DNA of 64,000 nucleotides from NCBI GenBank assembly GCA_965246785.1, contig CBDFFM010000011.1, forward strand, positions 1 to 64,000. Reading direction: 5' to 3'. The position numbers and the translations under genes were made by a program. Under the pieces are notes generated by a model. That model was not told the origin of the DNA, made no database searches, and worked only from the letters and a program-made list of their open reading frames with translations. Positions 41,325 through 49,545 of the stretch are shown here, one piece after another; position 1 is the first letter of the stretch, and every line of letters starts with the position of its first letter. The DNA comes from UBA1952 sp965246785 (GTDB lineage Bacteria > Bacteroidota > Bacteroidia > Chitinophagales > Chitinophagaceae).

Positions 41325-41747
41325 TCAGAACAACTTCACATAGGGCTCGCGCCGCTCCGTTTGTTCATCTAAACAATACTTTGATTCGTATGCCTCAATC
41401 CATTCATCAATCTTCAGCTTCACCATATCCATCTGCTGCAATACCTCAATATTCTTAAAGCGCAGCACTGTAAACCCAGTTGCCCCCAAATCATTCTAAC
41501 GCTTCAGGTCAGCCAAAGCAGCTTCCGCGCTGTTATGAATGCTGCCATCAACTTCTATAATAAGCATGAGCGGCTGGCACATGAAGTCGGCGACATAATG
41601 CAAGACAAGACGCTGCCGGCGAAAAGTGTAGCTGTGCATCATGCCGGCTCTTAGTGCATATTTCCAAAGACAGTTTTCTGTTTTGGCAGCCGTCTTGCGT
41701 AACTGATTGGCTATTGGCTGCAGCTCGGTTGTAGCCCTGATGGTTGG
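41325..41747 (-). pseudogene. DUF559 endonuclease-like protein with in-frame stop
   Basis: The minus strand from about 41747 reads RATTELQPIANQLRKTAAKT, then TFRRQRLVLHYVADFMCQPL and MLIIEVDGSIHN, the core of DUF559 (a Vsr/MutH-like nuclease fold with the catalytic Glu-Val-Asp-Gly). A TAG stop at 41496-41498 interrupts it, after which the frame continues normally with NDLGATGFTVLRF and a helical end to the TGA at 41325. A start codon is not visible because a TAG precedes the frame at 41748. It is flanked on both sides by inverted copies of a 65-bp element. Confidence 0.82.
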
Positions 41748-41846
41748 CTATCGTTGCTTGCATGATGGAAAATTAGGAGTTATTGTTTACTCTTGCTACT
41801 TGTCTCCACCGCTCCATTTGTTCTAAACCCCTCTGCCAGCGAGTGA

Positions 41847-41911
41847 ACCCACCTCCGCCCGCTTCGCTTTAGCGAAGCGGGCACCTCCGCCAGCGGAGGA
41901 TATCCCACCCG
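41847..41911 (-). repeat. Right inverted copy of the 65-bp palindromic element
   Basis: Reverse complement of the left copy (41248-41311), with a perfect internal hairpin CGCTTCGCTTTAGCGAAGCG (41860-41879). It ends 47 bases before the antiporter start and next to its -7-like box (41946-41953, one mismatch). Confidence 0.85.
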
Positions 41912-41958
41912 ATGTGCCCGCGGCATCTGCCCGCCGCTTCATAGCTACTTTCGCCTCC

Positions 41959-43197
41959 ATGCCGCTTTATTCCGCGCTTGCTGTTTTAATTGCTGTCTGC
42001 GCGGCTTGCTCTTATGTCAATTACCGCTGGCTGCGGTTACCGCCTACAATCGGCATCATGCTGCTTTCGCTGGGCATCTCTGCGATTGTATTATTAGCCG
42101 GCAGCCTCTTTCCAACTTTCGCGCAAAGCATTTTCACACTCGTCTCCGCCGTCAACTTCGGTGAATTACTGTTGAATGTCCTGCTCCCGCCGTTGCTTTT
42201 TGCAGGCGCTATTCACATCAATGTGCGGGAGCTAAAAAAGCGGCTGCTGCCTGTGGCGCTATTGGCAAGCGTTGGCACGCTGCTGTCAACTGCGCTTGTA
42301 GCGGCCGGGATGTATTGGGTCTTTAAGCTGTGCGGCATCGCCATACCTCCGCTTGTCTGCGCCCTGTTTGGTGCCATCATCTCGCCTACCGACCCGATTG
42401 CGGTACTTGGCATGTTGCGCCGCGCGCGGGTAGGGCCGGCGCTGGAGATGAAGATTGCAGGCGAGTCATTATTTAATGATGGCGTTGCGGTTGTGATATT
42501 CGTAACACTGCTGCAGGTGGCTGCCAAGGGATTGGCCAGCATGAGCGGCGCGGAGATTGCCGTGCTCTTCACGCGCGAAGCCGCAGGTGGACTGCTTCTC
42601 GGCGCGGCGCTCGGCTGGGCAGGTGCATTGCTGCTGCGCTCCATCAATGATTACAGCACGGAGGTGCTCATCACCATCGCGCTCGTGACGGGCGGCTATA
42701 CGGCGGCGAGTGCGATGCACGTTTCCGGGCCTTTGGCGATGGTGGTAGCGGGCATCATCATCGGCAGCAAAGGCCGTGCAGCGGCAAGCGAAGTTACCCG
42801 CGATTATTTAGACAAGTTCTGGCACCTGATAGACGAGGCGCTGAATGCGCTGTTGTTTTTGCTTGTGGGCTTTCAGATGCTGCTGCTGAGCACCCATGTA
42901 CCCGTGCTGCTGGCGGGCGGCTGCGGTATTATCGTGGTGTTGTTGGCCCGTCTGATTTCAGTGGCAGCGCCGGTGCGGGTAATGCGCTGGCTGCGGGTGC
43001 CGTTAGAAAAAGGTGTGGTGCCGCTGCTCACTTGGGCTGGTTTACGTGGCGGCCTTTCGCTGGCGATGGCGCTGTCCTTACCCGCCGCGCTGCACCGGGA
43101 TGAACTGGTAACGGTAACCTACTGTGTGGTGGTGTTTTCTATCGTGGTGCAGGGCTTGACAGTCGGAAGGTTTGCGGCGTGGCTACGGAAGAAATAG
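41959..43197 (+). CDS. Sodium/proton antiporter, CPA1 (NhaP) family
   Basis: A 412-residue membrane protein with about 12 hydrophobic segments. CPA1 landmarks include LLPPLLFAGAIHINVRELKK, the ion-binding region GAIISPTDPIAVLGMLRRAR, GESLFNDGVAVVIFVTLLQV and LTWAGLRGGLSLAMALSLP. It exchanges Na+ (or K+) for H+. The Met at 41959 (MPLYSALAVLIAV) is preferred over an upstream in-frame Met because it starts a membrane helix. Confidence 0.92.
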   Translation: MPLYSALAVLIAVCAACSYVNYRWLRLPPTIGIMLLSLGISAIVLLAGSLFPTFAQSIFTLVSAVNFGELLLNVLLPPLLFAGAIHINVRELKKRLLPVALLASVGTLLSTALVAAGMYWVFKLCGIAIPPLVCALFGAIISPTDPIAVLGMLRRARVGPALEMKIAGESLFNDGVAVVIFVTLLQVAAKGLASMSGAEIAVLFTREAAGGLLLGAALGWAGALLLRSINDYSTEVLITIALVTGGYTAASAMHVSGPLAMVVAGIIIGSKGRAAASEVTRDYLDKFWHLIDEALNALLFLLVGFQMLLLSTHVPVLLAGGCGIIVVLLARLISVAAPVRVMRWLRVPLEKGVVPLLTWAGLRGGLSLAMALSLPAALHRDELVTVTYCVVVFSIVVQGLTVGRFAAWLRKK

Positions 43198-43246
43198 AAG
43201 CATGCATTTTCATCTCAACCCGCCCGTAAAAGCATTTAACTAATTT

Positions 43247-43265
43247 TTGATAGTAAAACTATCAA
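43247..43265. promoter_or_regulatory. Operator palindrome before the ABC exporter operon
   Basis: TTGATAGTAAAACTATCAA is a perfect 8-3-8 palindrome. It sits 18 bases upstream of a TACTTTTG -7 box (43283-43290), so a bound protein would cover the -33 region. The same core ATAGT-N3-ACTAT lies in the tetR-purK gap at 49440-49452, which makes the TetR protein the likely binder. Confidence 0.8.
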
Positions 43266-43282
43266 TCGGAATCCTGAGGTAA

Positions 43283-43290
43283 TACTTTTG
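43283..43290 (+). promoter_or_regulatory. -7 promoter box of the ABC exporter operon
   Basis: TACTTTTG matches TAnnTTTG perfectly, 19 bases before the ATG at 43310. The operator palindrome overlaps its expected -33 region. Confidence 0.6.
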
Positions 43291-43309
43291 CGCCGGGACA
43301 ACACAATAC

Positions 43310-44974
43310 ATGACGACCTCCGCTTTCTCCTCTATCCGTAAGCTCATAGACGTGCTACGCTTTGAACGGGGCGAGATTCTGTCCATTTACTTCTACGCCA
43401 TCCTCGCGGGCCTGCTGCAGCTTTCCCTGCCGCTCGGCATTCAGAGCATTATCTCCTTTGTGCAGGCTGGCGCCATATCCACGTCGCTTGTTTTATTGAT
43501 TGCCTTCGTCATCATCGGCGTAGGACTCGTCGGATTGCTTCAGGTAAACGTGATGAAGATTATTGAGAAAATCCAGCAGCAACTTTTCGTACGCTATGCG
43601 TTTACCTACGCCGATGTGCTGCCGCGCCTTAATCTCCGCGCGGTGGATAATTACTACCTCCCGGAGCTTACCAATCGCTTCTTTGACACGCAAACGCTGC
43701 AGAAAGGCATTGGCAAGCTGCTGATAGATATTCCGGCAGGCACCATTCAGATTCTCTTCGGACTGGTGCTGCTGTCTTTTTATCATCCGCTTTTCATAGT
43801 CTTCGGTATTGTGCTTGTGGGCGTGCTTATCCTGCTCTTTCGCTTCACGGGCAATAGCGGGATGCAAACAAGCATAGAGGAGAGCGACTATAAGTACAAA
43901 GTAGCGGGTTATCTGGAAGAGCTGGCACGCGTCATTACCACCTTCAAATTTTCGCGCAGCCCGGGCCTCCATCTTCTGAAAACAGACAGCTATGTAAGCA
44001 GCTATCTGAGCGCGCGCACCCGCCACTTCGGCATTCTGCGCTTTCAGTATTCGGCGCTCATTGTCTTCAAGCTGCTCATCACCGCCGCCATGCTCATCAT
44101 CGGCGCATGGCTGCTGGTGAACAACCTGCTTACGGTCGGACAGTTTATCTCTTCCGAAATCGTGATTCTGATGGTCATCGGCTCGGTGGAAAAGCTCATC
44201 GTCAATCTGGACAATGTTTATGACGTGCTGACTTCTGTTGAAAAGCTCACGAAGGTTACCGACAAGCCGCAGGATGCGCTTGGAGCAGCACAGCTTCCCG
44301 TTGCGACAACAGGCGTGTCCGTCGTTGCTAAAAATCTGTCTTTCTCCTACGACAAGTCCGAGCCGCTGCTGGATAAAGTTTCGTTCTCCATCGCGCGCGG
44401 TGGGAAGGTGGCGCTGATGGGTGAGTTCGGCGCCGGCAAGTCCACACTGCTGCGCATCATCTCCGGCATTTACCCGGATTTTTTCGGCTCGCTGCAGATA
44501 GAAGACCTTTCTGTAACGGCTTACGATGGCGCCGCGCTGCGTTCTAAAATCGGCATCGTGCTCCAGCAGCACCCGGATATTTTCGCCGGCACCCTCTATG
44601 ACAATATCTGTCTCGGCTGCACCGATGTAAGCACAGCAACCCTGACAAAACTCGCAACCCTGACGGGCCTCCTGGCCGTGGTTGAAGAATCAAAAGACGG
44701 TTACAACATGCTCTTGCAAGCCGCCGGCGAGGGACTGTCCGGCAGGATGATGCGCAAAATCCTGCTGATGCGCGCGCTGGTGCATAACCCACGACTGCTC
44801 CTGTTAGAAGAGCCCTGGCTGGGGCTGGAACCGCAGTATGCGCAGAGCATTCAGGAATACATCCTTACCGGAATGCCGGCAACTACCGCCATCATCGTCA
44901 CCGGCGAGCGGGATTTTGCGCAGCGCTGCAATCAGATTTTCACCTTAAACAACGGTACGCTCAGCGTTCAGTAG
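43310..44974 (+). CDS. ABC exporter (fused permease-ATPase) with degenerate ATPase motifs
   Basis: A 554-residue type I exporter half with an N-terminal membrane domain (about 20-310, six helices) and a C-terminal ATPase (about 330-554). Walker A (GEFGAGKSTLLR) and the Q-loop (GIVLQQHPD) are intact. The ABC signature is EGLSGRMMRK instead of LSGGQ, the Walker B aspartate is replaced by Glu (RLLLLEEPWLGLEP), and the H-switch region IIVTGERDFAQRC lacks the His. It is followed after 4 bases by an HlyD adaptor and then an outer-membrane channel, forming a tripartite exporter. Activity may be slow or regulated. Confidence 0.9.
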   Translation: MTTSAFSSIRKLIDVLRFERGEILSIYFYAILAGLLQLSLPLGIQSIISFVQAGAISTSLVLLIAFVIIGVGLVGLLQVNVMKIIEKIQQQLFVRYAFTYADVLPRLNLRAVDNYYLPELTNRFFDTQTLQKGIGKLLIDIPAGTIQILFGLVLLSFYHPLFIVFGIVLVGVLILLFRFTGNSGMQTSIEESDYKYKVAGYLEELARVITTFKFSRSPGLHLLKTDSYVSSYLSARTRHFGILRFQYSALIVFKLLITAAMLIIGAWLLVNNLLTVGQFISSEIVILMVIGSVEKLIVNLDNVYDVLTSVEKLTKVTDKPQDALGAAQLPVATTGVSVVAKNLSFSYDKSEPLLDKVSFSIARGGKVALMGEFGAGKSTLLRIISGIYPDFFGSLQIEDLSVTAYDGAALRSKIGIVLQQHPDIFAGTLYDNICLGCTDVSTATLTKLATLTGLLAVVEESKDGYNMLLQAAGEGLSGRMMRKILLMRALVHNPRLLLLEEPWLGLEPQYAQSIQEYILTGMPATTAIIVTGERDFAQRCNQIFTLNNGTLSVQ

Positions 44975-44978
44975 TTCC

Positions 44979-46328
44979 ATGAAAAGCATTCAGGAAAAAC
45001 TCACTACTGCTTACCCGACCTTGCCGTTGAAATCCTTCGGCGCAGTATATCGCGCCGGCCGCCGCAGCCGGGTGCGCTACTGGGCGCTCGGCATTCTGGC
45101 CGGGCTTATCATCACGCTCTTTCTGCCCTGGACGCAGAACATCCGCGCGCGTGGTACGGTTACCACGCTGCGGCAGGAAGAGCGCGCGCAGGAAATTAAT
45201 AGCATCATTGCCGGACGCATCACGAAATGGTATGTGAAGGAAGGCGACGTCGTACAGGCTGGCGACACGCTGGCCGTGCTGGCGGAGGTGAAGGACGCAT
45301 ACTTAGACCCGCAGCTTTTGCAGCGGACGCAGGAGCAAATCGCCGCAAAAAACACCTCGGTTTCTTCCTACAATCAAAAGATGGCCGCAACTACCGCGCA
45401 GATGCAGGCAATTGCCGCAGGCAGGGATTTAAAGCTAAGTCAGCTAGAGAATAAAATCCGTCAGCTTCAGCTAAAGATTGTGAGCGACAGCATGGAGATG
45501 CTTGCCGCCGCCAACGACTTCCGCATTTCCGAAGCGCAGTATGCCCGCCAGCGCGTGATGCGCGACAGCGGCCTTGCGAGTATGGTGCAGGTAGAGCAGC
45601 GCGCGCAATCCTACCAGTCGGCGCTGGCTAAGAAGGCCGGGGCAGAAATCAAATTTACCAACACCAAGACCGACCTCATCAACGCCCGCATGGAGCAGCA
45701 GGGCGCGGCGCAGGAATACGCGGAGAAAACCTTTAAGGCGCAAGGTGACCGTGCTGCCGCGCAAAGCGAGGCCGCAACCGGACAAGCCGACATCGCAAAG
45801 CTCTCCAACCAATATGCCAATTACGCCATCCGCGCCGGGCAGTATTATCTCATAGCGCCGCAAAGCGGACAAATCGTCGGCGCTGTGAAGTCCGGCATCA
45901 ACGAAATGGTGAAGGAAGGCGAGAAGCTGATGGAGATCGTACCACGCAATGTTGCCCATGCCGTTGAGTTATTTGTGCGGCCTGTGGATGTGCCGCTGCT
46001 GCGCATTGGGCAGCGCGCGCGCTTCCAGTTTGACGGCTACCCGGCCATTGTATTCAGCGGCTGGCCGGAGGCGTCTTACGGCATGTTTGACGGTGTGGTT
46101 ACGGCCATTGAGCAGACGGTGGGCACAACCGGAAAGTTCCGCATCCTTGTGGGCGAAGACCCGAAAGGCAGGCCATGGCCGCCCACGCTTACGCTCGGCA
46201 CCGGCGCACAGGGAATTGCCCTGCTTAAAGATGTCAGCATCTGGTACGAGCTGTGGCGCAACATCAATGGCTTTCCGCCGGATTATTACATTCCTAAAGA
46301 AGCAAAGGATGCAAAAGGGAAGAAGTAA
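44979..46328 (+). CDS. HlyD-family periplasmic adaptor
   Basis: A 449-residue membrane-fusion protein. It has a transmembrane helix (about 33-51), a split lipoyl half (SIIAGRITKWYVKEGDVVQA and GDTLAVLAEVKDAYLDPQLL), a long coiled-coil hairpin (about 105-280), then the second lipoyl half (IAPQSGQIVGAVKSGINEMV) and the beta-barrel domain. It bridges the inner-membrane ABC exporter and the TolC-like channel encoded on either side. It overlaps the channel gene by 20 bases. Confidence 0.93.
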   Translation: MKSIQEKLTTAYPTLPLKSFGAVYRAGRRSRVRYWALGILAGLIITLFLPWTQNIRARGTVTTLRQEERAQEINSIIAGRITKWYVKEGDVVQAGDTLAVLAEVKDAYLDPQLLQRTQEQIAAKNTSVSSYNQKMAATTAQMQAIAAGRDLKLSQLENKIRQLQLKIVSDSMEMLAAANDFRISEAQYARQRVMRDSGLASMVQVEQRAQSYQSALAKKAGAEIKFTNTKTDLINARMEQQGAAQEYAEKTFKAQGDRAAAQSEAATGQADIAKLSNQYANYAIRAGQYYLIAPQSGQIVGAVKSGINEMVKEGEKLMEIVPRNVAHAVELFVRPVDVPLLRIGQRARFQFDGYPAIVFSGWPEASYGMFDGVVTAIEQTVGTTGKFRILVGEDPKGRPWPPTLTLGTGAQGIALLKDVSIWYELWRNINGFPPDYYIPKEAKDAKGKK

Positions 46329-47724
46329 GACAGCGCCAATACAGCGCATCGTGGGCCTCTTGCTGGTAATGCTTTTCAGCACCATTGCAGGCGCGATGAC
46401 AGACAGCACACGCATCCTCACCAAAGACGCATTCGTTTCCATTGTGCGCGCTTACCATCCCGTCGCCAAAAGCGCGGCGCTGCAAGTAGTACGCGCCAAG
46501 GCCGGCATTCAGCAGGCACGCGGCGCGTTTGACCCGACTATTGCGGCCGGCTTTAGCAGTAAGACGCTGGACGGCAAGAATTACTACCAATACTTCAACC
46601 CGGAATTGAGTATCCCAACGTGGTACGGCCTGGAACTGATTGGCGGCGTGGAAGACGTGCGCGGCGAGCGTGTGGATCCTGAGGCGACGGTCGGACAGCT
46701 TTCTTATGCGGGAGCCAAGCTAAACATCAGCGGCATCTTCTTAGACGCCCGCCGTGCCGCTTTGCAACAGGCCAAAAGCATTGCGCAGCAAAGCGAGGCC
46801 GAGCGCGTGCTGGCAGTAAACAACCTGCTTTATGATGCCCTCAGCGCTTACCTGGCCTGGCAGCGCGAGTGGCAGATACTCGGCATCATTAATGATGCGC
46901 TGGACAACGCCCGCGAGCGTTACCGTTTCGTGCGCATAGAATATGAAGGCGGCGCGCGCCCAGCGATGGATACGATAGAAGCGCTGACGCAGCTTCAGAC
47001 CATAGAGCTGCAGCAATCCGCCGCGGCGCTTGCCTACGCAAATACCGCTTTGGAGCTGTCCAACTACCTCTGGCTGGAAAACGGCGAGCCGCTGCCGCCT
47101 GTAATGGCGCTGCAACCGGCCGCGGCTTTGCAGACTGCTGACCTCCCCGCTTTACAATCATTGCTTAGCAATACAGAGAGCCATCCAAAGCTTCGCGCCC
47201 TGCGCAGCAAGCTGAGCGTGCTGGATGTGGAGCGTCGCTTGAAGAGCACTTACCTGATGCCGAAGCTGAGCGTAAAAGCGACAACGCTTAGCAAAGGATA
47301 CAGCGCTCCGTCTGAAGGAAGCGCCGCTTATTTAGACAACAACAGCAAGCTCGCCGCGGAGCTGCGGATGCCGCTCTTACTGCGCGAGGCACGCGGCGCG
47401 TACCGGGCAGCGGGATTGAAAATTCAGGAAGCAGAGCTTGAGCTAAATGCGGCGACTTTGGCAATTGAAAACAAAATCCGCGCTTCGTATAATGAGATAC
47501 TGGCGCTGAATGCGCAGCTTGCTACGGCGCAGGCCGCGCAAGCCAATTATCAACGCCTGTATTCCGGCGAGCGCCTGAAGTTTGAGAACGGTGAAAGCAC
47601 ACTTTTCATGCTCAACAGCCGGCAGAATAAAGTGATTGAAGGCGCGCAGAAAGTTGTTGAGCTTTCGGCAAAGCGGGGGAAGGCGGAGGCGGGGCTGTAT
47701 TGTGCGGCTGGCATGCTGGAGTAA
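46309..47724 (+). CDS. TolC-like outer-membrane efflux protein
   Basis: A 471-residue outer-membrane channel subunit. The signal region RIVGLLLVMLFSTIAGAMTD is followed by the paired helical repeats of TolC (for example YHPVAKSAALQVVRAKAGIQ, LLYDALSAYLAWQREWQILG and the second half KIQEAELELNAATLAIENKI). The frame is open 120 codons upstream inside the adaptor gene, but ATG at 46309 begins the signal peptide and gives the usual length. It is the third gene of the ABC-HlyD-TolC operon. The exported cargo is unknown. Confidence 0.9.
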   Translation: MQKGRSKTAPIQRIVGLLLVMLFSTIAGAMTDSTRILTKDAFVSIVRAYHPVAKSAALQVVRAKAGIQQARGAFDPTIAAGFSSKTLDGKNYYQYFNPELSIPTWYGLELIGGVEDVRGERVDPEATVGQLSYAGAKLNISGIFLDARRAALQQAKSIAQQSEAERVLAVNNLLYDALSAYLAWQREWQILGIINDALDNARERYRFVRIEYEGGARPAMDTIEALTQLQTIELQQSAAALAYANTALELSNYLWLENGEPLPPVMALQPAAALQTADLPALQSLLSNTESHPKLRALRSKLSVLDVERRLKSTYLMPKLSVKATTLSKGYSAPSEGSAAYLDNNSKLAAELRMPLLLREARGAYRAAGLKIQEAELELNAATLAIENKIRASYNEILALNAQLATAQAAQANYQRLYSGERLKFENGESTLFMLNSRQNKVIEGAQKVVELSAKRGKAEAGLYCAAGMLE

Positions 47725-47734
47725 CCCGCCCTTA

Positions 47735-48202
47735 CTAAGCGGCAGCCTGTAAACGCTTGTGCAGAATACGGCCAATCGGCTCCAAATGCTCGTCCGTAAG
47801 CCCGACGAGCGGGCTGGTAAGCACGAGATTTTTCTTCAAAAAATCTGGTAGGGCATTCAGCGATTTATCATCGTCTATGATTACGAAATGCTCGTTCGGG
47901 CTATTGGTTTTAAACCAGGCCAACAATTCTTCCGCCCTGCTTAGATTGGCGTGATTGGGCTCTAATGACTTCAGCTTTTGCACAGGAATGCCACGCGTGC
48001 TGAACATGTTTTTCCATTCCTCAACCGTGTAAGACGATTTGTGAGAAGTCGTAAGCATAATCGTCGTTTCGTCTGAAATTAGCCGCTTCAACACACTGGT
48101 GGCTTTAGCACTGAACGCGGAGAATCCGTCAGCCAGCAGCTCCGGGCTTTTCCAGCCTTTGGCCGGAACCATTACACCATCTATGTCTAGGAATATAAGC
48201 AC
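47735..48202 (-). CDS. HAD-like hydrolase
   Basis: A 155-residue HAD-superfamily protein. Motif I is LIFLDIDGVMVP (Asp-x-Asp-Gly-Val), motif II is TIMLTTSHKSS (Thr/Ser), and the acidic motif IV is FVIIDDDKSLNAL. There is a short cap region. Such proteins dephosphorylate small molecules or nucleic acid ends; the substrate is unknown. It starts 16 bases downstream of the broken ParB-like gene (48219-48603) and may once have been its operon partner. Confidence 0.85.
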   Translation of the reverse strand: MLIFLDIDGVMVPAKGWKSPELLADGFSAFSAKATSVLKRLISDETTIMLTTSHKSSYTVEEWKNMFSTRGIPVQKLKSLEPNHANLSRAEELLAWFKTNSPNEHFVIIDDDKSLNALPDFLKKNLVLTSPLVGLTDEHLEPIGRILHKRLQAAA

Positions 48203-48218
48203 CTTTCAAATTTACGTC

Positions 48219-48603
48219 TTATCCTGTCAGAGCAATAAGTTCCTCAATAGAGAGCTTGTTATAGGCGGCATCCTGCTCGTTCAGCATTGCAATCTTGGCC
48301 GGCGTGTCCCAATCTTCTTCATCAAAAAATCACTGTGCGCCAACTGGTAGCTTTTGTGGCTGAGGTGCTGACGGCCGGTACTTGTTGCAGTGGAAAATTT
48401 GCCAGCCGGGCGGCAACGTATCAGTGGTGGCCATCGCAAATCAGCCGCCCTTCTACCTTGATTGGCGCAAAAGCGATTCCAACCAGCATCTTGCGATATA
48501 TCCTTTCAATGATGGGAACGCAAAGCTTCTTGTGGGTGGCGGACAGCTCCGGCTCATTATTGGCTATCCAGTCTTCAATAACTTTCTTGCTTAGCTTTTC
48601 CAT
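48219..48603 (-). pseudogene. Broken gene with a ParB/Srx-like DGHHRY motif
   Basis: The frame begins MEKLSKKVIEDWIANNEPEL at 48603 and continues FAPIKVEGRLICDGHH, then hits TGA at 48421-48423 where Arg (CGA) is expected, then YVAARLANFPLQQVPAVSTS. Near 48324-48329 a run of six A (six T on the minus strand) shifts the frame by one, after which DEEDWDTPAKIAMLNEQDAA and NKLSIEELIALTG lead to the stop. The DGHHRY-like motif recalls the ParB/sulfiredoxin nucleotide-binding fold (inference). Two independent lesions make it non-functional as sequenced. Confidence 0.8.
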
Positions 48604-48671
48604 ATTTTAAAACGGCAATAGACACCTTGTAAAAAGCCTGAGATAATTAGCCGCAAATAATCATCGCCACC

Positions 48672-49364
48672 TCACTTCTTCCCCGCCTTCCACCCATCCA
48701 GCGCACTGAACACAAGGTGCGTCAGGAAATCAATCAGCGGCTGCATGCCTTTCTTGCCACCGAAGTCGGTCAGGCGGGGCAGGTTGTCTTTGAAGTAATA
48801 CTGATGGTGCGCCGTCTCTACCAGCGTGCTGGCGAGCGAATGCGGGAAAGGGTAGCCGGGCTTGTACGCTAAGAAAATCTCAGCGATGCGGTGGCAAAGG
48901 TCTTTGTAAGGCTTAAACATCTGCGCTTCATTGTCCGCTGTCACATGGTGCGTGAGGAAGGCCTTGTCGCCTTCGGCGATAGCGATGCTGTGGAGCATTT
49001 TCTTGTCAATGCCGGGGAACGGCATGGCATCTGTGTTCTGCAGCGTCAGCAGGTTGATGACCACCTCAATCTTTTCCTCCGCGCTGCGCAGATTATTAGT
49101 GTGAAAAATCACCTGATACTCCATCCATGTCCAAAACCAGGTGGTGATGTAAGTGAGCAGCCGGTGCTTGTTTTCAAAATACCGATACACACTTGCTTCG
49201 GTCGTTCCGATTTCAGTCGCGAGCTTCTTAAACGTAAAATCCTCAAAACCGATTTCCTGAATCAGACGGATGCCGGCGGTAATAATTTTCCGTCCCAGCT
49301 CAGAGCTTTCCGGGTCGCGCAGGAATAGCGCGGGATTCATTTTGATTTGAAGCTGGAGTTCCAT
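48672..49364 (-). CDS. TetR-family transcriptional regulator
   Basis: A 230-residue TetR regulator. The helix-turn-helix is seen in IITAGIRLIQEIGFEDFTFK, then LATEIGTTEASVYRYFENKH, which ends with the family's YxYFxxKxxL signature. The ligand-binding C-terminal domain is rich in Trp, His and Phe. A -7 box TAACTTTG (minus strand, 49399-49392) lies 28 bases before the Met at 49364, which supports that start over the in-frame codon at 49409. A palindrome of the same type as that before the ABC exporter operon lies at 49440-49452. Confidence 0.92.
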   Translation of the reverse strand: MELQLQIKMNPALFLRDPESSELGRKIITAGIRLIQEIGFEDFTFKKLATEIGTTEASVYRYFENKHRLLTYITTWFWTWMEYQVIFHTNNLRSAEEKIEVVINLLTLQNTDAMPFPGIDKKMLHSIAIAEGDKAFLTHHVTADNEAQMFKPYKDLCHRIAEIFLAYKPGYPFPHSLASTLVETAHHQYYFKDNLPRLTDFGGKKGMQPLIDFLTHLVFSALDGWKAGKK

Positions 49365-49391
49365 AAGCGGGGAAGGTTTTAAGACAAGCGC

Positions 49392-49399
49392 CAAAGTTA
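49392..49399 (-). promoter_or_regulatory. -7 promoter box of the TetR gene
   Basis: TAACTTTG on the minus strand, a perfect TAnnTTTG match. Transcription would begin near 49386, giving a leader of about 22 bases to the Met at 49364. The in-frame codon at 49409 would lie upstream of the transcript start. Confidence 0.6.
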
Positions 49400-49437
49400 T
49401 GCCATGCACTCAAAGCCGGTGGCTAAACTTTATTTTA

Positions 49438-49454
49438 TGATAGTAATACTATTT
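49438..49454. promoter_or_regulatory. Operator-like palindrome between tetR and purK
   Basis: TGATAGTAATACTATTT contains the dyad ATAGT-AAT-ACTAT (49440-49452), matching the core of the palindrome at 43247-43265. It lies upstream of the tetR promoter and overlaps the -33 region of the divergent purK promoter. Likely a TetR binding site. Confidence 0.75.
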
Positions 49455-49471
49455 TCAGAAAAAGTTTTGCA

Positions 49472-49479
49472 TAGCTTTG
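49472..49479 (+). promoter_or_regulatory. -7 promoter box of purK
   Basis: TAGCTTTG, a perfect TAnnTTTG match. The predicted transcript start is near 49485, about 60 bases before the ATG at 49546. The TetR-type palindrome lies at its -33 side. Confidence 0.55.
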
Positions 49480-49545
49480 CCTCGTCAACGCATGAACCAC
49501 ACAATCGCCCAACATTTTTCAACTACCGTCCAACTACTTCCAACC

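Noticed and set aside
43493..44572. Open frame of 359 codons opposite the ABC exporter
   Set aside because: Antisense shadow with His/Gln-rich product and no start context.
47064..47249. Short open frames inside the TolC-like gene
   Set aside because: Frame shadows of the channel protein with no independent signals.
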